This document shows, piece by piece, positions 10,879-22,489 of a DNA stretch of 64,000 nucleotides. How positions within the stretch are numbered: the first letter of the stretch is position 1; each line of letters opens with the position of its first letter. A program made the translations under genes and the position numbers. The stretch lies in contig OX388306.1 of NCBI GenBank assembly GCA_947579605.1, positions 2,542,001-2,606,000 of the forward strand. Reading direction: 5' to 3'. A model generated the notes under the pieces. That model saw only the letters and a program-made list of their open reading frames with translations. It made no database searches and had not been told where the DNA came from. Origin of the DNA: Athripsodes cinereus (taxonomy: Eukaryota; Arthropoda; Insecta; Trichoptera; Leptoceridae).

Positions 10879-11490
10879 TTTAATTGCACCTACTAAACTA
10901 ATTTTTTCTCTAAGTTTTCCATTTAACAAAAGAAAAAAACCTGACACTCATTAGATTGTTAAAACTATTTTTTTCAAAAACAAACAATAAAAAACTTACA
11001 ACCTTGTTAACAAATCTTATAATATAAAACGTAAAATGTTTTTTGATTTGATTGCGAATCGTTCACAAAAATATTTTAATACAATGCAAGAATCTCGACG
11101 GAAGTACAACGTGTGGGATGAAACGTCCATACTAAGGAGGAATATAAAGCTACTACTTATTACAACAACAGACTCACAACACAACTAATGCACATTACAA
11201 ACTTTATCTTACAAACATAGTAACAACATACAAACAGACAAACGTACAGACGAACATAACAAAATATAGTAAAATTCTTGTCTCTATTTAATGTACACAA
11301 CAAAAACTACATAGTCAATGTATCTATACCTTTATAATTATATCTTTTACAAGTGGGATAACCAGAGAATTTGATAGTTAACATAACTAATCAATCACAA
11401 GAAGAAATAATTTGTTGAGAATGTTCACTGATAGTTGGGCAAAAAGAGCATTGTTCTTTTGTCCACAAAGGATCTGACGACCAGGATATA

Positions 11491-11535
11491 CCTCAAACGT
11501 TTTCGCCAAGGCTTCTGCTTGGCATCATCAGGAGG
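11491..11535 (-). ncRNA. Hammerhead ribozyme-like motif, locus 2
   Basis: Read on the minus strand: stem I CCTC, core CTGATGA (complement of 11525-11531), one T, stem II GCCAAG with CTTGGC (11518-11523 and 11505-11510), GAAA (11501-11504), stem III AACGTT, T as cleavage base at 11495, and stem I GAGG at 11491-11494. All stem I and stem II pairs are Watson-Crick, with sequences unrelated to locus 1. No coding sequence of a parent element is visible beside it. Confidence 0.7.
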
Positions 11536-11539
11536 ACTA

Positions 11540-13070
11540 ATTAGTTAAAGTTCACATGTAGTGGGACTGTATTCTATTACTTACTTATACTTATATTAAA
11601 ATCTTATATTCAAGTCTTAAATTTCCTCCGTACAGAAACGCGTTTAATATTTTGGATAATATCTCACTACACTACAACCATATTATTTGGTACAATAAAA
11701 AAATATAGAAGAACCATTAATGTGCCTATCCGATCGTAAATATAATGGATTTTATAACACATTTATGTCTTTTATTGTTTGTTTTTATTCACGTATCAAT
11801 AAAACATTAAAAAATAACACCACTTAGAAAATATGTGTGATCATATTAATGCTCTCATATAAAACAATAAAAAAAGAAACAGAAAAAATACATTAAATTA
11901 ACCGGCAGTCGATTAGATAGAGCGGTTAACCGAATTGAGCGGTTTAAATATTTCAAATAATTTGACTTAGTTGACAAATAAGTAAAGTTGATATTTTTTT
12001 ATTTCTAATTTGGTTTCTGTTGTTTAGCTATAGGTATATATTTGATGTACCTGTTTGTGTATGTTTGTTCTAGTAAATAAAATAAAATAAATAAAGTTTT
12101 TTGCAATATAATATTAGATAAAAGTAATACTGAATATCAAACAATTTGCATCATTTGAAAAATCTTAATTGAAGAGTGTAAATTGTGGATTGTAATTTAT
12201 CAAAATTAAAATCACATTTTTTTACACAATTTATGTTCCTATATTCTTTAAAGTTAGGTGTTAAATAAAGTATTAAGGGGTGATCCCAAATACAAGTTTG
12301 AGTATTTCAAAAGTTTAAATTGCCCATAAAATTAAGACAGTAAAAATCGTTATTTTTTTCAATATAAATATAAAAAAATAAGACAAATATTTCTCAAACC
12401 ATTTTTACTACAAGTGTAAATTTTGTTGTTACTAATCATTGAGAAAATAATTTTATTTTTCGTTCGGCGGTTAACCCATTTATTTCAACGGATAACCCAA
12501 TGACGATAATTTGGCGGTTAAATATAGAAGTTACTCATTATTAATGAAATAAAATGTGTGAATTAATTTAACAGGGTAAACTTCTTAAAAGGTTTAATAA
12601 AAAATCAAATTAACTGAGCTTACGTAAGTCTTGAATTGCCGACTATAAATAATAGTATATATTTTTTTAATAATTAACTATGACATAAAAATATGTTTAT
12701 TTAAATGGGTTTCTTCCTAGAAGTTGTCGTTTAGAAAATAATGAACTTAAGGCTAATGTATTTTCGTTGTAATATAATTTCGAAGGTTGTATAAAACGTC
12801 CATCCAAGTACTCACTTTTTAAGTTAAATATTGACTGTTGGGTAAATACTGTAAGACTTTTCGGGGATTACCAATAGCATTGACAAACGTCGTTTAATAT
12901 TGTGTAGATATTTTGTCAGACAGTAAGAATAATATATTCAAGTGATTGTGCAATCGGTTTAAGGATAATATTATAATTTGTGTTTTAATCCTTAAAATTT
13001 AAAATATGCAGTGACTTTTATTGAGTTTGATTTTTGAATGGATTTTTCACACCAGTTAGTGAAGATATTA
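11540..13070. other. No gene or recognised repeat seen
   Basis: Very A+T-rich DNA with poly-A/T tracts. No exon-like block or match to the repeat families seen elsewhere. Confidence 0.5.
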
Positions 13071-13075
13071 GTATA

Positions 13076-13812
13076 TTAAGGGGCCCCTTTAGCAAAAACG
13101 ATAAAACATTCAATTTTCAACAAGACTGGTACACAAACTCTCAAAACTTGTTGACCATACGAACATTTTGATTTGATAAATAATATGAAAACAAATATTA
13201 GTTACCAATATCAAACTTTAAATTTAAAAAAAAAAACTGATTTTTGCTTCATAGTATTCGTTTATAAAAAAGCATTTTTCTAAAAATCTAATTCGGGGGT
13301 GTGTTTGGTACATAAATGCACGAGAATCCTACAAATGTTCATATATTTTTTTTAATAATACGAATATTTAAATAGTTATTACAATTATAGAACATTTTAA
13401 TTATATTTTATTTTGTATTTTTCATGGATATTGACCGATTTAAAAATTTTTTTTTGATAAAATTTCTCATATTTTGGAACCAAAAATCACAACATGAACT
13501 TGATTTTTTGCATACTTAAAAAAGTTTTCTAAAATCTATACTATTTATATGCTTGATAGGAGGAATAAAAAATATATTTATTTTACAAATAATTTGTATT
13601 TTGATATAACAAAGTGTACCTAAATATATCTCGCCAGTCTGCGATTTATTTATTTTTTAGTAAAAAACTAATATCGGTAATAAATACCTATTTGTTTTTT
13701 TTTTATTTTATAAAATCAATATGTTCGCAAGGGTCAACAAGTTTTGACACTTTTTCTATCAAATTTGTTGAAAATTGAAGATTTTACCATTTTTGCTAAA
13801 CGGGGCCCTTAA
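13076..13812. mobile_element. MITE with TTAA duplication and long inverted repeats
   Basis: TTAA at 13076-13079 and 13809-13812 flank terminal inverted repeats beginning GGGGCCCCTTTAGCAAAAA (left) and, inverted, GGGCCCCGTTTAGCAAAAA. Pairing continues inward (ATTCAATTTTCAACAA with TTGTTGAAAATTGAA; CAAAACTTGTTGACC with GGTCAACAAGTTTTG). Known: TTAA duplications are made by piggyBac and Kolobok transposases. The 737-bp unit has no open frame, so it is non-autonomous. Confidence 0.8.
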
Positions 13813-13876
13813 TCGACAGACACATAATCCGTAGGTACAACTAACAGAATGTTCCTACTAATGGGAGTTTTCATAG

Positions 13877-14128
13877 TCTGCTGGTTATGCGAATAGTGTG
13901 TGCATTTTCTGCTGGTTATGCGAATAGTGTGTGCATTTTCTGCTGGTTATGCGAATAGTGTGTGCATTTTCTGCTGGTTATGCGGATGAGGTGTGCATTT
14001 TTTGTTGGCTGTGCGGATGAGGTGTGCATTTTTTGTTGGCTGTGCGGATGAGGTGATCATTTTTTACTAGTTATACTGATGAGGTGTGCATTTTCTGCTG
14101 ATTTTGCGGATGTGGTGTCCACTGAGTA
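13877..14128. repeat. 32-bp minisatellite, about 8 units
   Basis: Unit TCTGCTGGTTATGCGAATAG plus TGTGTGCATTTT. The first three units are identical; later ones drift (GCGGATGAGGTGTGCA) and the last is partial. Identity at one end with decay at the other suggests recent expansion from the left. Confidence 0.9.
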
Positions 14129-14129
14129 A

Positions 14130-15395
14130 TATTCTTAATTGGCATAGGTTAATTTGCGTCATTTGATGTAAAAACAGAGTGTATTTATTACGCAGGCAAT
14201 TAGGCATTGGCTATCCTACTTATGGGTATTGACAGATGGTAAAAATTGGATAGAGAAATCATAGATAAATAGAACGATATTGAAATTACATTCTTTCATT
14301 CTTCGTTCTGTGCACTTGTTCATAAAGGTTGTTTTCTAAATAATTTCAAACGAAAGTTAAACAGTATGTATAACGGAAGCAAAAAAAGTCGACAGTGGTA
14401 ACTTCGAAGCACTTCTGATTAATAAATAATTATTGATTAAATATTATTAATAAAAAAATCCAAATTTTATTTCATCATGCAATGATTATCAACACATTTT
14501 CAATTTCCTTTCAAAATTTACTGTAATTACCGACAGTATAAAAAAAAACGTAACTACTCATTATTTGCCGAAATTGATCGAATGGCCAAATAAATGCTCA
14601 TTACCGGTTAACAGCGTTCCATTAAAATTCAAATTGCCCGGTTAAAAAGTCAAATTACGTTTATATACGTTATAAAGTATGATAAAATCGACAGCACATC
14701 AACTTTTTTTTACGATAATTTAAAGGAAATCGATTATTTTTGATTATCCGGTAATGAGAAAGGCTGTATGCATTTTTTACAAACCTCTCTCCGCAAAAAC
14801 ATAATTTTTCCATAAAAATACTTTTTGTTGAAATATGAGGGAGCTCTGTTACAGGTAGCTTATCTAACAATTCTATGTTTGCCATTGCCTCTTATATATG
14901 TTAGAATTTGTTGATAGTATCCTACAAGAAGAATAAGTATTGAATTAAAATAATATTATTATATATGAGATTTATGGGGAAAGTATAAAAAAATTTGCGT
15001 ACTAAAATCGATGTAAAAAAAAAATTGCGTACTAAAAAATAAAAAAAGTACTAAAATCGATGTTACAATTTACAAACCAGTCGCGAATCGAATCTACGTT
15101 AGATCGAATTTATTAACGAAACGTAAATCAACTAAAATACTACTTCACTAAAATTGACTCGATTGCATAACTCAACACGCCGAAATTTTCTAAAATTTTG
15201 AATTAATCGGTAATACACAACCAATATCACTCTTTCAATTCTACAAACAAATAACTATAAAAGATACACGGTTCCCTTTATATATTAAATATTTAAATAT
15301 GGAAAAAAATATAACAAATTTCAATTACTTAACTATTGAACTGAACAAAGACAACGTATGTTTTTAACAGTGCGATTATTATAATATAGCATATT
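14130..15395. other. No gene seen
   Basis: A+T-rich DNA. Short local duplications of AAAATTGCGTACTAAAA occur near 14990-15050. The minus-strand open frame at 14670-14885 has no recognisable features. Confidence 0.5.
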
Positions 15396-15399
15396 TCAA

Positions 15400-16070
15400 A
15401 TAAATAAAACACATGTTTTATTCTACTATTTGTTTATGTTTATGACAGAGACGTCTTTCGGCCTATTAGGATATTGTCAATCGGATCCGATCATCGATCC
15501 GATCCTAATTAGACGAAAGACGTCTCTCTCGTCAAATAAACAAATAGTAGAACAAAACATTTGTTTTATTTCTTTCGATATGGAATTCTAAACTAAATGG
15601 GCCACTTGCAGTCGTGGGGGATTTTAATAAAAATGATCGAATTCAGTAAATTTGAGGTCGGAAAACACAAATATGTCAGTTAAATTCTTTTAAATATCTA
15701 AATTATGGAGAATTTCCAAAAATAAAACCCAAAATTTTTGACGTTTGTCAAAACACTCTAAACAGCTGATGACGTCACGGAGTCCCGTGAATCGTAGTAA
15801 CTTTCGCAACCACAGATTATAGTCTCATGCACACATGGGACTCCGTGACGTCACAGCGCCGCCATATCGTTTTTGATCATTCCGAGAAAATCCAATTTTT
15901 AAAAGCTAATAACTAAGAAAATAAGCTAATAACTAAGAAAATAGTGCAAGAAAAAATAAAATAAATTGTGATTGTGTTTCTTTCATACTAATTTACAATT
16001 TTATGTAATAAAAAAAAATCTGCAAGTGGCCCATTCTAAACTAAACACCGACACAGTGAATTGTATATTT
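15400..16070. mobile_element. Hairpin element F, split by a nested MITE
   Basis: A long palindrome (TTCTACTATTTGTTTATG...GACGTCTTTCGG against CGAAAGACGTCTCTCTCG...AATAGTAGAA) is followed by TGGAATTCTAAACTAAA, interrupted at 15598, and resumes at 16034 with ACACCGACACAGTGAA, the family F end. Removing the insert restores the order seen at 35612 and 60575. Two CGAAAGACGTCTC centres face each other. Confidence 0.65.
15598..16033. mobile_element. Nested MITE, TIR TGGGCCACTTGCAG
   Basis: 14-bp perfect terminal inverted repeats (TGGGCCACTTGCAG, CTGCAAGTGGCCCA) enclose 436 bp. The flanks are a 12-bp direct repeat, TTCTAAACTAAA (15586-15597 and 16034-16045). An internal inverted repeat has TGACGTCACGGAGTCCC against GGGACTCCGTGACGTCA. 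No open frame. A 12-bp duplication is long for a cut-and-paste element; superfamily not assigned. Confidence 0.8.
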
Positions 16071-16563
16071 CACTTTCTGTTGTGTTTTAAAAGCATAATA
16101 TAAATATTCCAAAATTACAAAAAATGTGATTTCTCGAATATAAGACATTTCTACTCGTTGAGTAAGTCGACATGATAGGCCATTAAAAAGCGATATGTAA
16201 AGAAAAAATTAATTATTGAGTAAAAACATCATACATACGTAAAATTCGTACATAGGTACCTACTTGGCTAATGTCATGTTGCAAAAAACCTTTCGGGGAA
16301 GGAGGAATGTACACATACGTTCGCGAGGTTGATCATTAGCAATACAATAACGCAGGTACTATTATGGGCGTTGGGGGAACATTAGGTGTACGAGCATAAT
16401 ATTGTTATAAAAGAATAAGAGAAGGAAGAAGAAGATGATTATTAATCTTGCAGCGGTGTACCGTGAGAACTGGACTTAATGATAAGAATAATAAGAATTA
16501 TATGAATTAATCAAAAAATACAAAGGATAACCCGTAACATGTGACGAATTGAAAAATGTTGAC

Positions 16564-16732
16564 GACCGGTGTGGCGTAGAGGTAACGCTCTTGCCTTCGA
16601 ATCACGAGGTTCCGGATTCGATTCCCGGCCAAGACAAAATGAAGAATGACCTTTTTCAAATTTTCCTGGGACTGTGTGTTACATGTAAATGTGTTTAGTG
16701 CATTATAATAATATGAAAGATGTCGCAAGGTT
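16564..16732 (+). mobile_element. tRNA-derived SINE, family C
   Basis: Head ACCGGTGTGGCGTAGAGGTA (A-box-like) and GGATTCGATTCCCGGC (good B box), then AATGAAGAATGACCTTTTTC. The B box is better preserved than in the copy at 687. Confidence 0.75.
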
Positions 16733-16842
16733 TTTCACAGCGGGAATGTTAAAAATGCAAAGATTCAACCAAAGCTCGTACAATAATGGGAACGGGGTAA
16801 ATTTTCAGTATGATAGAATGTAAATAATGCAGATTAACTTAC

Positions 16843-16898
16843 AAATTTCTGTCATCTTTTTTTACCATGTAATTTTTTTGAAGATGAAGCTCAATTAC
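16843..16898 (-). CDS. Candidate short exon on the minus strand
   Basis: On the minus strand an acceptor TTTCTTTGTTTCAG is followed by 56 bp open in one frame (VIELHLQKNYMVKKDDRN) and a donor GTAAGTTAAT. Both splice sites are strong. Too short to identify, and chance splice-like pairs are expected in 64 kb of AT-rich DNA. Confidence 0.25.
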
Positions 16899-17126
16899 CT
16901 GAAACAAAGAAATAAATATAATTAGATTTTTTTTTTATTTGATAGTTCTAAAGACTAAATCAAATAAGTTCTAGAGGCTGAAAAAATGCCTAGTGTTTTC
17001 AGGACTGACGAGAAAATTCAACGTTTGATATTTCTGGTCCATGCATTTTACAAATAATGTTTAATTGTGAAAACATATTAAAATAAGCTATAGGTACCTA
17101 CAGTAATAAAAATATATGTACTTTAT

Positions 17127-17335
17127 GTATACCATCACAGCATATCCCAAAAGTGGCGTAGCCAGCGAACTAATTGCACGGAATGAACATGCGGATTGTT
17201 CTCTCCAAGAAAAATAAGACAAACATTTAGAATAAATGACATGCTCATCGCTGAATGATGATTTTCTTATAGGTGAGATTTACAAACACCTGCCTTTTAC
17301 AGGACACTCGAAAACTTACAAAAAAGTTGAAGACT
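17127..17335 (-). mobile_element. SINE-like family A copy
   Basis: ATACCATCACAGCATATCCC, then GTAGCCAGCGAAC, CTCATCGCTGAATG and CTTTTACAGGACACTCGAAA in family order. Diverged in the middle. Confidence 0.7.
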
Positions 17336-17354
17336 TCTTCTTTTTCGGGTATTC

Positions 17355-17505
17355 ATATATAGGGTAATTTGGAAGATATCGCAATCTAGCGAATAACTCG
17401 ACCTCTGTGCATTGAATTGTATAACTGATAATTTTATCATACTTTGTAATAATTTATGTTATATAAACAATTTACAATTAATAATAAAATAAATTAATTA
17501 ATTAA
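17355..17505 (+). mobile_element. LINE family E, 3' UTR only
   Basis: GGGTAATTTGGAAGATATCG, CTCGACCTCTGTGCATTGAA and an AATAAAATAAATTAATT tail match the 3' UTR at 7110-7262. No coding sequence remains. Confidence 0.6.
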
Positions 17506-18171
17506 TTTAAGAAATTCAATAAATAAGAAAAAACATTACAAATTTCGACTCCTGCTTAGTAAGAATTTTTAATAAGTAAGCAATATGCTTATGCAGGTAA
17601 GGCAGCGTAGGTCGTAAGTAGAATTATTTTAACATAATATAATACATACTCGTACTTCAACGATCTAATAAAAACACACCTAAACAGCTGAATATCTAAA
17701 AAGAATTCTAATCCACATTTATAGAGTGGGTGTTTGGATATCTCGATGATTTATGGTGTGAATCTTTAGATTGTGTTCTAAATTTAAAATAAGTTCTATT
17801 AAAATTTAAATGTAATCAATCCAGCGACATGAAGCTATAGCACCGCTTGGCCGTCGATCAATCACACATCTGAGAAATTAATTTTATCTTTATAAAATGA
17901 TAATATTGTGGACTAGATTAATATATTCACTACCATCGTTATCTTAAACCCAACATCAAACGATAATTTGGTTTAAGATTACCTCTTCAAAATATTAAAT
18001 TCAACTTATAATGATAACTAAATGCATTGAATTGAGGACAATTTTTTCAAAATTATGTAATTTCGTTAACCGTTTATCTGTATACTAAAAAAATATTTTC
18101 TGAATATAACCAGTTAGTGCTGAGTTTCGCAAATAAAAATTAATAGTTTTCTATAGATATTGCGCATATTT

Positions 18172-18235
18172 TTTTCAAAGATGTAACTGGGATTTTGTTG
18201 TAAACCCCAAACACGACTTTATACACCTTGGGTAT
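18172..18235 (-). mobile_element. SINE family B, 3' fragment
   Basis: CTGGGATTTTGTTGTAAACC and CTTTATACACCTTGGG match the 3' end of family B. The tRNA-like head is missing. The remaining 17506-19055 shows no gene; the open frame at 18294-18476 lacks recognisable features. Confidence 0.5.
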
Positions 18236-19059
18236 ACTCAATGTAAAACCTAATAACATTGCATAGTACTTAAAACGTAACGAATCGTACTAGATGGCTT
18301 CTATTTTAGTAACAACCAAATGCTCAAACAGGCGTACAAAGAAACATTACCAAATAATGGTTACTTCTGAGGTCTGTTCAAAAACTAAACTGATTACTTA
18401 TAAAGTGGCTATACATACGACAACAGAACAGCATATTATGATTAAATATATTATATATTTTTTATTTCTTTATTGATTTTATATATATTTTTTGTTTATC
18501 TGAACGAAACTACGCTATGTCACGAAACGAAATTTTTAAACTATAGTCGTTTAAAGCTTTTGCTACAAAATTACTTATTTTTTCGTACGTTTGTTAACAC
18601 AAAATTAATGACAGAAATGATTTCTGATTATTGCCTCTTACGATTGCTTTTAGTTTTTTTTTATAACTTGAACAATATGAAATTAAAATGAGGATGTATA
18701 TTTATTTAAAAAATCATTAGTCAAAATTTGACATAGTGTAGTTTTGATTTGACTTACAGATATGTAGATTTTATTATTTATATGTATTAAGAACAAATAA
18801 TGATTGATCATATCCGCCCAAAGTGGTCAATTTATTTAATCGATTCCGGAGAACGGTTAAACGATAAGAATTAATAATAAATAAATTGAATAAATAAATA
18901 AATAAAATGAATGTCAATTATAAATAGCAAGAAAACAAACTATGCTATTATAAATAATATATGACATCCTGTTTTCAGCTATGAAGCACTCCACCCATTC
19001 CGTATTATTAACGTAAAATAGTTTAACACCATCTAAGCAATTACATAGACAAAAAGTAC

Positions 19060-19305
19060 TATTACTACTCGTATACTATCACGGCTTATACCCCACTGGT
19101 AGCCAGCAGACCAGCTGCATGTCATAAAAATGCAAGCTGTCTTCTGCGTGTCAACAAAAATTAAATGGATGGGTGGTAAACCTCATCTTTGAATGGTAGA
19201 TGCAAAATGTCTATTTTTTCGAACACCTTTCCTTTACGGGACACTCGAAACTTACGAAAAAGAGTGGGAAACCAGTTCTTTGCCGGGTTCAAGGCGGAAC
19301 TGAAA
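19060..19305 (-). mobile_element. SINE-like family A, near full length
   Basis: Triplet tail, ACTATCACGGCTTATACCCC, AGCAGACCAGCTGCATGTCA, GGATGGGTGGTAAACCTCAT, GACACTCGAAACTTACG and GGGAAACCAGTTCTTTGCCG in order. Confidence 0.8.
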
Positions 19306-19429
19306 AATAAATTAATAATCAAATTGAAGTAGAGCATGTAAATAATATCATCTGTGGAAGCCTTTACATGGTAAAAACGTTGCCAGGGAACATAAAAAGA
19401 CAATTAAAGAAGGCTCAATTATTAAAGCC

Positions 19430-19700
19430 AGCCTAGAACCAATTCGTTAGCGTCGGGACACCTTTCTCACGTGGAAGTGAAAAAAAGGCAACCAAACCCT
19501 CGCGAATAGACTCTATGCTGGTTTGAGTGACAACTATCGGTTTCCGTGAACAACGTTCGTTAATTCCGCCAATCTCGCTATCACGACACGGGGTCCACGA
19601 ATCGAGAAACATTTAATGCAAACATTATGTTGCCTAAGCGTTCTGTCCACTATAATGTTTCATAAGACCCGTTGAGTAAATATTCCAACGTGTCTTATAA
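19430..19700. other. GC-richer unique block, function unknown
   Basis: About 270 bp distinctly richer in G+C than its surroundings (CTCGCTATCACGACACGGGG). Two short + frames are open for 25-30 codons but end in stops without good splice sites. No repeat match here. Could be a regulatory segment, a pseudogene or part of an unrecognised repeat. Confidence 0.3.
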
Positions 19701-19949
19701 AACTATCGTTGCTTCACTGATAGATATAGCCTCCTACATATACTTACAAACTGCATGCTTCTGGCATACCTATCTCATGTACTCGTATATCTACTTGTTT
19801 TTGTTTTTATTTTAACTACTATACGGTAGAGATCATGTTAATTATAACAGAAATGAATATCCGTCCATCCAGTAGAGGATGCATCTAGTACAAGATGCAA
19901 CTGTTCTGAAATCATAGAAGAAAGCTTCAAAACAAACGTAGCAAAGTAT

Positions 19950-20007
19950 TATTTATTTATTTATTTTATTCTTTACTGTAGGTACATTGTTTACAATCAT
20001 AATTTTT
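19950..20007 (-). mobile_element. LINE family E tail fragment
   Basis: TTTATTTATTTATTTTATTC then TTTACTGTAGGTACATTG is the reverse of the family E 3' end. It abuts a SINE B copy. Confidence 0.5.
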
Positions 20008-20183
20008 TTTTTTTAAAAAGATATATCTGGGTTTTGTTATAAACCCAAATACAACCTTATACACCTTTCACAGTAAGCTAAAAGCTTGTGTCGTAAAAGG
20101 GGAGTTTGCCGGCACCTGGGATCGAACCCCGGACCCCTTGTTCACAAGGCCGAGACTCTACCTCCAGGCTACCGACGAACTCG
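20008..20183 (-). mobile_element. tRNA-derived SINE, family B, full length
   Basis: Minus strand: CGAGTTCGTCGGTAGCCTGG (A-box-like), GGGGTTCGATCCCAGGTGCC (B box), CGACACAAGCTTTTAGCTTA, AACCCAGATATATC and a poly-A tail. First of three same-orientation copies within 1.3 kb. Confidence 0.85.
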
Positions 20184-20750
20184 TATATTATAATAATAAT
20201 TTTATTGAACACAACAGACAATACAGATATAACAAGATATTATAGACTATTTACTCAAAACTTAAATCGAAACATCCTCCTGATAGGGGATCTCCTGTTA
20301 AGGAGATAAAGTATATAAACCTTACAAGTGAATTTGAACTTCACATGTCATGGTCTACCACTTAGGTCTTTAAGTAAATAATGGTCTGCTCACTTTTTCC
20401 TCTCATCATACGGAAGTTTTTATAATATTTTTTTATGGCCCATTTAGCTAGGCTGTGAAACCATCTCTCATCGGAAATTTGCATATCTTCGTCCTTTTTT
20501 TGTCTACACATATAAGATTTTGCGGGGCTAAAGGTTCTTTGGTTTGGTGTCTTCATTCGAGATAATATGTAGGTTTCCTTCTCTTTCTTCTTTATCTTTG
20601 CTTTGGTGGCATGGTTAAGCACAGTTAAGACATGTTTACTATTTTTTGTACTTTCTATTTCTATCTATCATTCTAAATTCATATATGAATCATATTTTTG
20701 TTTTATTATTTATTCTTTTTGCATTGATTTAACTTATTTATTACGTTCTT

Positions 20751-20932
20751 TTTTTTTTTTTTTAAAAAGATATATCTGGGTTTTGTTATAAACCCAAATA
20801 CAACCTTATACACCTTTCACAGTAAGCTAAAAGCTTGTGTCGTGAAAGGGAAGTTTGCCGGCACCTGGGATCGAACCACGGACCCCCTGTTCACGAGGCC
20901 GAGACTCTACCTCCAGACTACCGACGAACTCG
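20751..20932 (-). mobile_element. tRNA-derived SINE, family B, full length
   Basis: Nearly identical to the copy at 20008-20183, with small differences (CCAGACTACCG for CCAGGCTACCG; GATCGAACCACGG for GATCGAACCCCGG). It ends in a long A tract (T's on the + strand). Confidence 0.85.
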
Positions 20933-20984
20933 CTGATGTGTGTCTCTACACTTTTATAGGTAAGTAACATTATTTTTTTCTTTT

Positions 20985-21065
20985 AAATGGTTGGCTGGAA
21001 GACGTCGTGAATACGTAAAATTATTTTCACCAATGTATATTGAATAATAAAAAAAATAATTAAAT
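20985..21065 (+). mobile_element. LINE family E tail fragment (weak)
   Basis: GGTTGGCTGGAAGACGTCG and ATGTATATTGAATAATAAAA recall the family E 3' UTR, ending in (AAAT)n. Diverged. Confidence 0.4.
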
Positions 21066-21091
21066 AAATATTTAAAAAATATACCTATATT

Positions 21092-21277
21092 ATTTTTTTT
21101 TTAAAGATGTACCTACTTATCTGGGTTTTTGTTATAAACCCAAATACAACCTTATACACTTTTCACAGTAAGCTAAAAGCTTGTGTCGTGAAAGGGGAGT
21201 TTGCCGGCACCTGGGATCGAGCCCCGAACCCCTTGTTCACAAAGCCGAGACTCTACCTCCAGGCTACCGACGACCTC
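21092..21277 (-). mobile_element. tRNA-derived SINE, family B
   Basis: Same head, B box and 3' sequence as the copies at 20008 and 20751, with a few substitutions (GATCGAGCCCCGAACC). Third member of the cluster. Confidence 0.85.
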
Positions 21278-22168
21278 AAAAAAATTAAATAGATGTATTA
21301 TATTATGCAAAAACTGAATTTAAATAAAAACTCACCATGTCAAATTACACAAGATTAAAACCATTGCTTTTAATGAAAGATTTATTTTAATTTTCACAAA
21401 CAAAATTGAATCAATTACTCTCGATTCAACAACCGTGTCTACGATTAAAAAAAAAGTATTTTTCTAATACCTACTCGTATTCTAGTCTAGCCTAGACGCT
21501 TGATTCTAATAATATAAAACATCTACAATACTCGTATACAGAATTAGAACGATTCATCATTTTTAATTAAAATACATTTTTTATACATTGATCCTTTGAT
21601 ATCGGAACCAATAATACCTACATCTTTGATAGTGTTGAACTATCATTATTATTATTTATAAAAGTTGAGATAGGTGTTATTATAGTATGTATGTTTGTAC
21701 ATTGTTGTTTAAAGAACTAGTTTTTAAGTACAGGTGCTTTTGTAACGAGAAAAATAAAAATGCTTATAGGTACTGTGAGGTAGATTGTTAGCTGTGTAGA
21801 TTTGAAGTGTACATAAAATGTGTACATTAGTCTGAGGAGATTACAGAGGTTCTTATCCATAAAAAATTAAACTCTTCCAATCCAGTCCCTTCTACTTCCA
21901 ACTCATTATAATATTGACTGTGCTCGCAATGGTTTTAAAGCAGAATTGCTTACAAAACTGGAAAGATCACAAAATACTGGCATTCATCTTTGATCTGAAA
22001 AGATCTGATCGCAAAATTAGATATAGAAATAAACTGGGGTAGCTTGCCGTGCGTCTAAGACGAGATCTCCATGTCTTATCACTTGTTTATTATTGTATAT
22101 ACTTTACATCTTCTTTTGTTTTATTCATTTATTTTAATTTACACTTAATTTTTGTATTTCTTTAAACC

Positions 22169-22482
22169 GTGGAGCACCCGAAAAAGAATTGGTCTCTCAC
22201 TCCTGTCCTCAAGTTTTCGAGTGTCCTGTAAAAAGTGTCAGGTGTTCGAGAAAATAAAGACTATTCTATTCTTCTTAAGGCCATCCACTCGTTTGCGCGT
22301 GATTTAGGGAGAGGATAAAGACATTTTACATATCCAATTCAACGATGACGTTAATTGCCAACCATCCTGTATGTCTTAATTTTTTGTTAGCACAGAGAGG
22401 ACGGCTTGCATGTTTATTACATTCAGCTGGCTACCCCGCTTCTGGGATAGGTATGCCGTGATGGTAAATTAGTAGTAGCAAT
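22169..22482 (+). mobile_element. SINE-like family A, near full length with extra internal DNA
   Basis: GGAGCACCCGAAAAAGAATT at the 5' end, GTTTTCGAGTGTCCTGTAAA, CCATCCTGTATGTCTTAATT, GGCTTGCATGTTTATTAC, GCTGGCTACCCCGC and TGCCGTGATGGTAAATTAGT at the 3' end. About 80 bp near 22270-22330 has no counterpart in other copies. Confidence 0.8.
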
Positions 22483-22489
22483 ATTTTTG

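Noticed and set aside
13877..14128. CRISPR array (32-bp repeats)
   Set aside because: Repeats are directly adjacent with no spacers and the genome is eukaryotic.
18294..18476. 60-codon + strand ORF starting MASILVTTKCSNRR
   Set aside because: No domain, ends in an AT-rich hydrophobic run, and no supporting signals; consistent with chance.
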